This document shows positions 11,201 through 23,200 of a stretch of DNA of 64,000 nucleotides, one piece after another. The notes below the pieces were generated by a model. The model worked only from the letters and a program-made list of their open reading frames with translations, did no database searches and was not told the DNA's origin. How positions within the stretch are numbered: the stretch's first letter is position 1; every line of letters begins with the position of its first letter. Origin of the DNA: Prunella strophiata (taxonomy: Eukaryota; Chordata; Aves; Passeriformes; Prunellidae); the NCBI GenBank assembly GCA_036583965.1, contig JAZBQD010000014.1:64696395-64760394 (forward strand), written 5' to 3'. Position numbers and translations under genes: made by a program.

Positions 11201-14200
11201 TAGTCCTCTATCCTTATAAAAGAATCATGTTTTCCCACAAGACCAAGGGGAGGTCAAGAGGGCTTCCTGCATGAAGAAGTGCTGGTTGGGGTAACAACCA
11301 AAACAGAACTAAGCAATATGGTCAAGAACCTAATTTTTTATCAAGCTGAAAGGGAGTAATTAGACTGAAGATACTCTTTTGGTCTTCAGAGCTTGAGAAA
11401 GCCATGTTGCTTCAGAAACTAAAGTCATCTTCAAACTCTCAAGGGTTAAAAAGACAGTTCCTATTTGGAAATTATGCCATTGCAAATTACTGTGGATGTT
11501 CTATACTTTCCTCACTGAAATTTTTTATAGCCACCATTGACAGAAGAAACTTGGTGTATGAATGGATTGATCCTACAAAGTACTGCTCATCAAGAGTGTC
11601 ACAAAGTCACATGCAGGAAAAGTCACTCCATCAAGCTTTCAGCTAACTTTTATACACAACACAATTTGCAGTACTTACTTCTGGTTCTTCTTCCAAAAGT
11701 AGCAAGTCAAGGCTATGAGCAGAACGGCTGTGAAAGCACCAACACCAGCTCCAACTTTAAGCCAAAAATCCACTGTTTCACAAGTGCTGGTCCTTTTTTC
11801 TGGCAAGGGAACTCCTTTAATGCAATGTTTTGGCTCATTCCATACATATAAGGTTTCCTTTCAATCAGAAAACACCAAAAAGTGAGCTGCTTGTAGGAAA
11901 AGAGAGAATTCTTTAGACTTACAGAAAACAATCTGTTCTGAGGTAGAAAGGTCAGATAACTTTTCAGTGAAAGCAAACCAAAACACATCCTTCAGGTTTT
12001 CAGACTTCAGGTTTTCAGTTATATTGTCTAATCAGTCCTTCCCTTGCTTGTGCCTGCAGGTTCAGCCATGGCAAAAGTATTTCCTCCCCTGTATAGGTCT
12101 CCACGTGACACAATATGGGCTGGACAGCTATTGGGAATAAGTTGTGCCTGCACAGGAGCTGTTGATCAACAGGAGAGTTTGAACCTGTGGAAGGACTTCC
12201 TAATATTTGACTAGAGAATGCAGCAGCAAAAACATTGCAAGCAAGCAGAATGAATTTATGAACTGAGATTTGGAAACCTTTCCTAGCCTGCCCCTGATGT
12301 TTATGGCTACAAAACAACTGAAGTCTTTTGGGCACTCCATCCTTCAGGAATAACTGTACTTCCTGCAAGACTGAATGCATTGAGAGTTCACATCTTTAAT
12401 CACAAAGCTGGTGTGCACAAGTCAGCTCTCTTGCAGGAAGCACATTGACACAAACATTCTTGAGTCTCAACACAGCTCCTCCCTCAGCTTGCATCCCAGC
12501 CAGCCCAGAGCCTGGCCTGAGATCTTCCAACCCACTCACATATCAATTTGCACACCAAATCTCAACAACAGCCCAAATCATACCCAAATGAGCCCATTTT
12601 TACATGGGTCCTGTACCTGAAATCCTTTTTTGCAGGCTCCCTCAATCTCATGGTAGTCTTGCTCTGTACAGAGGGGACAAGCTTCTGCACTTTCCCACAG
12701 GAAGTAGAAAGTGCATCCATCACAGGTGCCTGCAGGGCAGGAGCTACGAGGAGAGCAGAGCGCAGTTATCAGTCATGAAAGAAACACTCTGGGGTTTGCA
12801 TCCTCATCCATGTTCTGCTGCTGAAGACTGGGAATGGGAAATATGAGAAATGGGTAAACATCCATCAAGGTTAGCAGATGGGAGAATCTGGGGGAAGAAT
12901 TGTTCCTGGTTTGTAAAATGCTTTCTCAAGTGAAAACAGGTGTTGAGCAAAGATCTAAAAGGAGGGGAGAAGAGAAGGAGAAGGAGAAGGAGAAGGAGAA
13001 GGAGAAGGAGAAGGAGAAGGAGAAGGAGAAGGAGAAGGAGAAGGAGAAGGAGAAGGAGAAGGAGAAGGAGAAGGAGAAGGAGAAGGAGAAGGAGAAGGAG
13101 AAGGAGAAGGAGAAGGAGAAGGAGAAGGAGAAGAAGGAGAGTGTTACTACACCAGTGTTTCACCAGTCCAGGCTAGCCCAGCATACACCTCCATCACTGC
13201 TCTCCTGCACAGGGTGGCTGTTCCACATGAATGCTGCTATCTGGTTCCTGCTGTTGTTCTAATGATGTCTGGGTGATTTAGTCCATATGGAATGGACTTG
13301 TCCTGTCATGGTTAATTACTAGAAGGATGTTCACTGGTTAATGAAGAGATAATAGCTTCTCTTACTCCAAGAAAAACTAATGGCCTATTTTGTATTCAGC
13401 CTACAGAAGGAAGTTGTGCTGGCAGTAGCAGGACAGTCACGTAGATTTTGTTACTGACAATCACATCAGGTCTAACAGCTGCAATGGCCAAAGGCCATGC
13501 AAGAAGTTTGGTCATATAAATATGAACTATATTCATCCAGAAAAAAATTATTTAAAGTTGTAATATTCCATATTATCTGGAAACCTGATGTCCTGATCTG
13601 AAGCACTGAAAAATCCCAAGCCCTAAAATTCCATTCTGGCTTATCCAGGTTTGAATACCTGACAACAGGTACATTCCTCTGTGAATTATGGAGCATTTTT
13701 CCAACCTACATGGCAAGATCACTGACAGGCCTTTCTCCTCAGCTGCTTTCATCTTATACTGTAGATTCATGTGATACTAAACACCATGCCTGGAGGATCA
13801 AGGACTTGCATTATTTGACATATTTCTGATACCTCCCTGTGTGAAAACAGCTGACTGCTGAGCTAATCAAAGGAGGATAGGAAAGGAGAAGCCAACATGA
13901 ACTGAGATAAGGTACATGTGTCAGCTGTGTGTCATTTCTGCCCATGCTCAGGCTTTCAAAACCAAGGGAGGTTGGTTCCTCCCTCACTACCTGGTGCTTT
14001 ATCACAGTTCACATCGTGTTTATCCTGTGGAAGAACAACTAGAACAATTTTCATGCAGAAGCTGATAGTGACTTATTGCCCAGAATAATTTGTAGTAGGA
14101 CAGGTCCCTCAGAAACTGGGGTAAGCATCTCCAAAGGTGTTGAAATATCAATCATTCATCCATCACCTGTGAAGCAGACTCCAGTCTGCCTTCATTCAGG

Positions 14201-17200
14201 CAAGCAGAGTTCATGTGTCACGAGAGGGACAGGGATCAAAGGATCCCACACTTCTCACACTGCTCACTTTTGGGAAGAGGACTTTGCTTTTGGGAAGGAG
14301 GATGAGTGAGAGCTATCAGAAGATTTCGTAGTAACATCCAGACAGACTAAAATGGGCCTTGATAACCAAAGAGGAGGGTTAGCAGAGTTGAAGGAAGCTT
14401 CTGAAAAATCACAGTGTGTTGCTAAAGAGTAATAGAATTGAGTATTTTACTGGTTTTTTTTCTCTGCAGTTTTTCAATCATGCATATGCCTTAAGTTATG
14501 TTTATGCAGGCATAAACAGGATTTTGGAAGAAAGAAGCTTTTTTAAGTCCCTCAAATCAGACTGAAGGGAAAAAAATGTCAGGCAAACTAAATACAACTG
14601 GTACAAGGCAGCCAGGATAGAGCAATGAAACACATAAATAAATATATCCAAAACATAAAATAGACAATCAGAGCTCATATAAGCATTGCAATAGCAGATT
14701 TCAAAATTCCTAGAATAGGTTGCCCTTTTCAAAAAAAAAAAATTTTCACTAGCTACTGCTGTAGATCAAGGAAGAAAAACTACCTCTCAAAGCCTCAACT
14801 AGGCAGTGTAGTCAGAAGACAAAAGATTAAAATAAGAAACTGAAATAAAGGAGAAGTGAAGACAACCAAACATCACTTCATTTTCTTTTGCATTTAAGCT
14901 CAGAACAACCTGCCACACAGCCTAAACACAGGTCAATTGGTCTGCTGGAAGCTGATGGACACCTAGGAAGAACAAGTGATTGATGAGGGAGAGAGCACTC
15001 CTCATTGCTATTATATTATAATATAAAATTAATAATGAGTTTTGTAAAGATTACCTGAGGAGCAAAGGCTTTTTGGTACTAGTAGGACACAAAGGCTGAA
15101 ATACCTGGGCACAGAAAGCTCTCCTTGGTCTGGTTTGTTGGGGTTGCATCTCATTGTCACAACAGTTGCACGGCCATTTTCACAGGAGGTTGTCACTGTT
15201 GAAGACCTAATGTCAAACAAGAAGAGAAAAGCAACATATTTCCACTACATTAAATGGCTATTACTGTTTCATAGGTCTGTAAATACTCATGCAGCTGCAA
15301 TACTAAAAATACCCTTTACCACAATGCTTTTGACTTTGCCATGTGAAAAAAAAAAAAAAAAAATTTAAAAAAAAAAAAAAGAGCAACAGAATTAGGGTAG
15401 GCCTCACCAATTCATTTAAATCTCAAAGTGTTCTGAGATGCTACTCATGGAACTGCTCTGGTTTTCTTGCTAGTTTGGAATGTGCTGCACCAAGGAGTGA
15501 ACTTTCCCACAAAACAGAATAGAATGACTGAAATGAGAATCACAGGTGCTGGGGTTGGTGTGTTACTCTGCTGGAGAGGCTCTGATGGATCACTCCCAGC
15601 CTAGCAACCTGAGAACCCAAACTGTCCTGAAATAGCACAGGGCAAAGGGGATTAAAAATCATGATTCTATCATGATAGACATTGTAAGGCAAGTTCATAA
15701 TATGCTCAAAATAGGGTCACTGGTGTGGGGCTCAGTTTGCAGAATCAGACACATAATTTAAGTATCCACATAAGCAAAAAGTGCTGATATCCAAAATCCT
15801 ATATTCAATTAAGTCCCAGCTTAGAAACACAGCTGACATGAAGACCAGCATGTAGACATCTGAACTGAGCTGATCTTTGAGCTACTTCCTCCCCAAACTG
15901 AGGCATTCTTTTTATGGAGGGGAGTGAAGAATGGGAAAAGCATACTAGTAACTGTGCATGTTAAAACAATTACTTTTAATCTTGATGAGTCCTTTTTTGT
16001 AGCATCAAAGTAAACACAAATGAAAGTGAAAGAAAATATGCAACCAGAAGTGGACATTTCAAAGTCATATATGAGAAAATATGGAAAGTAACAGGACACT
16101 GAAAGTAGCATCTGGCTGAATCAAAGCTCTGGGATCACTTCCTATGCATCAAGCCTAATTCAGATTTGAGTAAAGAGTGTTTGCTGATTTCATGAGATGA
16201 TCTTTAACATGTCAATCAATATCAGGCAGATACTGATTAAAGTGGCAAAGATTAAAGGTGGGCTATAGATCCCCCCTCACAGTTTTACTTTCCTCTAATC
16301 AAATGAAGATATCTGACATAGCAATAAGCAGCATTTTTTACCTACTTGTAAAAGAAATGTACATCTGGTATTTTGCTTGGAGAGGGAGGAAACATATCTG
16401 CCTTGATGCTGATATTTTCCAGCACTGTTTCAACAGTAGCTCCTAAAATTTAAGAAATTGAAGAAAAAAAATAATCTATTAATGGATTTTTGAGGGGTCC
16501 ATGTGTAATATTTTCTCAGTCTGAAAGGTGTGGATTTCAATAACATTTAAATGGCATTACTGTGCATTACACACACCTTTTTCTAACTAAACTTTACAGT
16601 CTGATTTCCTCATGTACACATATAAAAAATTTTAAAAAATAATAAAACACCCATGCAAATATTTATTACTCTCTTATATTAATTTAGAGCAATCATTGGA
16701 TATTAAAGAAATATAAAATAATTTAAGCTGGCAAAGGACTGCTGAAGATATCTGATGCAACCTCTCAGAGCATATGCCTTGAGTGTATAATCCTCACACA
16801 TCAAAACCATGTAATGACCTGAGCAATTTGCAGTACTTTGGGAGATGAAATAACAAGACTCAGAAGGATTATGGAATCATAGGCAAGCCTTGATGGCACA
16901 TTTTGGAACAAATGACAGGCCTGGTGTATCAGCTACATGGATTTTGGGCAAAAGTTGAAAAGGAGGAAAATGCAAGCAATCAAAGTTCTTAGAGATCCTT
17001 CCAAACCGAATAAACCAAAGAAGACAGAAAATATTGGTGCTCCCTTCAGAAGAGGGAGTTGCACAAAGGGGGCTGCATCCTTCTAGGGAGTTAAAAATTG
17101 ATAGAACAAGAAGTGGTAGTGGTCAGAAATTGGTGAAAAGACTGAAGAAAATAAATTTTCCACTTGTTCTTGAAACAGTTCATAGAATGCTTTGGGTTGG

Positions 17201-20200
17201 AAGTGACCTTAAAAATCATCTTGTTCCAAACTCCCTGCCATGGGTAGAGACACCTTTCACTAGATCAGGTTGCTCAAAACCCTGTCCAACCCTGTCTTGA
17301 ATGCTTCCAGGGATGGGGCAGCCACAGCTTCTCTGGGCAACCTGTGCCATTGTCTCACCACCCTCATAGGAAAGAATTTCTTCCTAATATCTAATCTAAA
17401 CCTACTCTCTTTAAGTTTGAAGCCACTCCCCCTTGTTCTGTCACTAAATGCTCTTGTAAAAAATCCCTCTGCAGCTCTCTTGCAGCCCCTTTAGGTACTC
17501 TAAGATACTCTAAAGTCTCCTTGAAGCCTTCTCCTCTCCAGGCTGAACAGTCCCAGTTCTCTCAGCTTGTCACCCAGGAGGGGTGATCTGCCCCCAGACC
17601 ATGTTTTGGCCTCCTCTGGACTCACTTCAGCAGGTCCACATCCTTGCTATGTTAGGAAAGGCAAACTTAAACCATTTTAAAATTTAAGAGATAAAAAACT
17701 CTGAGATAAAAAAAGGCACCAGAAGAGCTTGACATCTTTTCTTTGCATTAGGAAAAAGTCAGGACTATCTCCTTGTTTTTCAAGGCAATTACTGCCCTCA
17801 TTCCTCTGGTGGCAGGAGACAATATTGGCATTTACTGGCATGAATGTTTGTAAACTAGAAACCCATACCTAAGAGTGACCTTTAACAGAGCTTTTGATGA
17901 CAGTGAATTGTCAAAAGACTCATGGAGAGGGGATATGGTGACCAGAATTACAATGTGGCTCTCACAATAAGAATAATGGTAATGGAAAATGGGTTTCAGT
18001 TCATGGATAGATGCACAATGAGAGAAAGTCAACAAGAATTTATAGAGAACCTCTTTTGTTGGACAAATCTGATCTCATTCCTTGAGTGCTGATGAACTTG
18101 GTTGCTAAAGAAAGTTATGTAAATTGATCAAGTATTTCACTAATTACCACATGAGGTTCTAATTAAAAAGTTAGCAGTGTACTATCAATTGAGTGCACAC
18201 TTTGCATTAAAAACTATTTAGCTAAGTCATTATAAAATTATCTGGCCATGGGAAATTGTCATCAAATGTGGGATGTCTCCAGGCTTCTCTAGGCATCCAT
18301 ACTGAAGTGTGAAAATGCAAGATTAACATCAGGGATCTGCAAGTAACTGCATAATCCATGCTGGTAAAGTGTGTAGATGAGACAAAGATTAAGAGGATTA
18401 AAAATAAAATACAGAGCAACTTGGTTGCTTGGTTCACTTAGTAAGATGGTCCCAAACAAACTCAATATAAGATATATATATATATATATATAATATAATA
18501 TAATACAAGTGGAGCAAGAATTGAAGGCCAGTGTTAAGAAAGAGAGATTTCTCTTGGAAACTGTAACTTTGACATCAGATCCAAGAAGCCATCATGAAAT
18601 CCCTTAAGTTTGGAGAAGGAAGGATGCAGGGATTTCAAATACAAAAGTTATTTTTATTGCCATTATTGAAAATTAAATACTGGAATACTATTCCAGTCTA
18701 TGCTTTAAAAACATATATAAAGTTACGAAAGGTGTAGAAAGAACCTCAAAAGTTATTTAAGTGCTCAAAATAAATACATGATAGCAAGACAATTAGAAAA
18801 ATTTGGTCTACTTAATTTATCAGAAGCATGTAACAATTCCAATACACAAATATTTCTTCAAGAAGGAAAACATTGGTATGATCTGGAGAAAGACTAATAA
18901 AAAGCAAGAGCTAAAAACTGAAGTCAGGGATATTCAAATAGGATACAAGCCTGCTTTAAAAACAGAGAGATGGTGTTTGACCAATGGAAAAGACTACCAG
19001 TGACTGTGGCAAAGTTGTTATTTCTGGCAGTCTTAAAAGTCCAGGTTGAATGCTCTTCCAAAGATGTGCTTTTGTCAAACACAAGTTTCTGGGCTCAGTT
19101 CCAGGGAGAAAGTACAAACACTCAGTGCCTGTAATGGATAGGTGAGCAGACCAAATGACATCATTGTCTCATCTGGCCTCAGATTCTGGGAACTTGTGAT
19201 CTGGACCAATGTAAAACTTAATGATGTGCATAGACATGTGCTGCCCTAAGCCTCCTGATTCCTTGTCTAATTATGTCCCCACATCAGTTTCTTCTTCTAA
19301 AATTGCCCAAGTGGGATCTTGGCACTGGCAGAAACACTTGGACTAATGTGACTATTACAGTCATTGGTCACCTGAGTGAGGTGGGTACAGAACATAAAAG
19401 AAAACCAGTGCTTTTTAATTACACTCTCCAGACTTTTGTGCTGAAATGCTATGCACCGTGACACCCACCAGACCAAGCACAAGGAAGAGTGAATAACACA
19501 GAAACAGGAAACTAAAAATGTGCACAGCCCTTACTCTTCTCCTCCAGCCATCAGCTGAACTGAAACATCAGCAAAACACAAAGGCATCTGTGCAGAGCTG
19601 CTCCACAGCTCAGCAACCACCTCAGACTGATCTTGGGCTGCCCCTTCACCCTTCCCTCACAGCAATGCAGCTGCTGAGCCAAGAAGATTTACTCTGCAGC
19701 CCTAAATACGTGACAGTACATCCACAACAACAAGGAGAAGACAAACCATGTACCTAAGAACCTGTCAGCAAGGCTGTTGGACTGCAGAGCCAGGGCTGTT
19801 CGGAAGCCCTTGCTGTCTGACGGGATGATGGTGGACTGACAGACAAAAGCTCCCACAAAATTGGAAAAATCTTCTGATTCTGCAACCATGTCCTTCAGAG
19901 TAACATCTGTGATATTGTCAGTGCAAATTGCCATCTTCTTCCCCTGTGGACAATCAGGAAAAAAGGGAGAAGCTGTTGGTTGTTGATAAGATGCGAAAAA
20001 GTTTGGGAAGAGAGAGATTGCAAACTTGCTGATTGGAAACTGAATGAGATTCATTACTTTCCCTTACAACAAGTTGATGTCTCTATGTGTCTGTCATAAG
20101 AGGGACAAACCACAACAGACTGTGCCATTGTCAAAGCTCCCATTAAAGCCTTGTACAGACTCAGAAACACAACATCACCTCTGGTAGGTGCCTTATCAGA

Positions 20201-23200
20201 AATCTGTACTGTGGAGCACTCTTCTTTGTTTATCTTGACAGCACAGTGTTTACTTGCAGAGCATAGTAAAATGGCTTGCAAAGGGAAACCCTATTTCCCT
20301 TGCCTTTAAATAATATACTGTAGAATAGGTCTTTACTTGGGATTTAATCCAGATAAAATATTTTCAAAGCACAACTACATGAAATCCCTAAACAGATATG
20401 TAGCCTTCAAGACTGCTTTAATGTTGTATGTCAAGATCAGTGCTAGATTCAGAGCAACAGCAATGAAAGACAAATTACCAGACTCAGTTTTCCTAACAAA
20501 ATGTCAAACACTCACCACCTAATAATATTCTTGGTTGTACTGTAGTACCATTGGAGTAGCTTGGGAAAGTGAAGAACAGATCCACAGAGGAGAAAACATA
20601 TCAGTATGTTTGTGGATCTAGCTGTCAGCAGCTCTAATCCAGGTGGTAGTTAAACACATATAGAAGCCTAAAAGTATGCAAAATGCTGTAAAGAAATGTG
20701 ACTACTCATTTATCTTAACTCATGCAAATCCTTTGATACATGGCAAAATCACTTCAGAACTTTACAGGGCTGAGCATTATTGTTAACTACACATGTTGGC
20801 TTTCATGGGATCAATGCATAACACTGGTGCTGCTCTGAAAATCAATTTATGTGCGTGACAACATGCTCTGGTTCAGTCCAAGCTCCAGACAGAGCCTGTT
20901 TAACTCACAGACTAAACACATTTTTCTGCCACTGTCCAAGGCTGCAAAGTCAGCACTGGGCATCTTGGCCACTGGCAGACAGCAGGGTGACCAGGGGCTC
21001 TACATACAACATCTCCAGTCAAGCAATGAGAGACACATGGAAAACAGTTGCCAGCTAAAAACTCAAACTCTTCATTTGAGCTCCTTGGTGGCAGCACACA
21101 AAGGTCAGAGTTGTGATGCAAGTGACTTAAAGGAAAGAAAAAGCAGGGATGTGACAGGAATTTTCTTCTGAGCTTTATTTATGGCTTATAACACAGTATC
21201 TCTGCTCTGGAAAATCACTTGGCTGCTCAAAAGTCCCCTTGCACTGCAAAGCAAGATCCGAAGGGAATTGTTTGCACAGTGTTGGTGACAACTCAGCTGA
21301 CAGGGAGTCTTTGTCCTGTCTCAGTGTTACCCCAGAGCATCAACACAAGCAACAAATTGGTTCATCCTCCCAACCCTCAAGCCCAGCTGAGCTCACCTCA
21401 TTCCCACACAGGCTGATGTTAAAGAAGTGGAAGAACTTGGTCCCTCGGGAAGTAAAGCTAGGTCCACTCATCAACGAGCCCACCTGGCTGAGGTTGCTAA
21501 AATTGTAATTCAGGCTCTGGTTATCATTGACATAGGACACCAGGCAATCACTGAAGCAGGCAGAGTGGTCCTGCAAGGCAGAGGCATCCATTAAAGAGCA
21601 GCTATGCAACAGCAGCAAACCATTCACCTCAGAGTTAAAGCACTGGTAGCAGACAGAACTGCTTTCCTTGTTAAGGATGAAGGGGAACTCTGTCCGATTC
21701 CTGTAACTGATCTTTCCCTTGGGATAATTCCCATTCCCATTTCAGTCCTTTGCAATCACATATCAGGACTAAAATGTTCCCTAAGCTTGGATTTTCTGTT
21801 GTCTGCTGCATTAGCCAGGAGAATGCAATTTCTTGCTTTTTGTTCTGGGTACTTTTAGGATCCCAATGTTCCAGCTTAAATCCCTGTAAACAGACCAAAA
21901 CACGTCCTTGGTTACACTTATATTTTGTAAAGGAAACACAAGAAACAGCTCAAGAAGCAAGGGCAGGATATGAAAGTAGAATACAAACAAACTGGAGCTG
22001 TTCTTCCAGTAACTCTGCAGTTCCTTGAACATAATAAATGTTTACTTATGCTTACAGTTTCATGGAAGAGGAACTTGTTACAGGTTTCTAAAGGCCCAGA
22101 AACATCACCCAGCTGAGGAGGTCTCTGAGTTTAAAAGAGCAGGGATTGGGATAGTTTTGGTGGAAGTAATGGAGATACTTGCCCTGTTTGTAAACTGTCC
22201 ACAGTACAGCTTCTTGAAATGAACCTTTTTTTGAGCTGATATTGTCACTTTTATCTGATTGTTTACAAACATAAATTAGACTAGTAACATCTTTGGTGGG
22301 CTTATTGGTTATAGCCATACTCCAGTGCTCACAAGGCACATGCCTGTAGGAAAGCACTAGAAGCAGCCCTCTGAGAGCTTCCAGCCCAACAAACCCTGTC
22401 TGCCCATCTCCCAAAACCACTCATATTGGTGATATTTGTGCCTGACAGGTGGGAAGAATGAAGAGGAGGACTCCATTATATCAGAAGGCTAATTAATTAC
22501 TTTATTATACTATATTACTCTATAATATATTACACTACATCTAAACTGAAACTGAACAAGAGCTAAACTGAACAAAAATCTCACGACTGTCTGCTGACCG
22601 ACAGTCTGGACACGGGCTAGGCCCTGATAGGCCAAGGAAACAAAACATCGCTTTGGGTAAAAATCTCCATATTGCATTCCCCTTTGGCACAACACAGGAG
22701 CAGCAAATGAGGTAAGAATTGGTTTGGCCATTCTTTACTCTGCTTCCCTCAGGTTCAGAGAATGCAAACCCCACACCCTGAGGGGTGTCTACCTGTGTGT
22801 CCACCTGGTGGATGGACAGGTGTACGGCAGGTGGGAAGAATGAAGAGGAGGACTCCATGATATCAGAAGGCTAATTAATTACTTTATTATACTATATTAC
22901 TCTAGATTATATTACACTATATTACACTACATCTAAACTGAAACTGAACAAGAGCTAAACTGAACAAAAATCTCGTGACTGTCTGCTGACCAACAGTCCA
23001 GACATGGGCTAGGCTCTGATAGGCCAAGGAAACAAAACATCGCTTTGGGTAAACAATCTCCATATTGCATTCCACTTTGGCACAACACAGGAGCAGCAAA
23101 TGAACTAAGATTTAGTTTGGTCATTCTTTACTCTGCTTCCCCCAGGTTCAGAGAATGCAAACCCCACGCCCTGAGGCTGGGTACCTTGGTGCTCCTGCTG

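Larger units (their letters stand above)
16443..19753 (-). other. ELAPOR2 intron 16
   Basis: 3.3 kb, with a CR1 fragment at 17181-17645, a (TA)n run at about 18472-18494 and a possible ancient CR1/L3-like relic at 18790-19060. Confidence 0.85.

Noticed and set aside
12015..12380. 121-codon minus-strand open frame in intron 19
   Set aside because: No similarity recognised, and it sits between two well-defined exons without splice links that preserve phase.
12728..12732. Alternative acceptor AG for exon 19 (ccctgcag before GCACC)
   Set aside because: It would shift the frame into an immediate stop; the upstream ctcctcgtag acceptor restores the codon and the CPAG family sequence.
12804..13262. 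Poly-Leu, Glu-Lys and poly-Arg open frames
   Set aside because: Product of the AAGGAG hexanucleotide tract inside intron 18.
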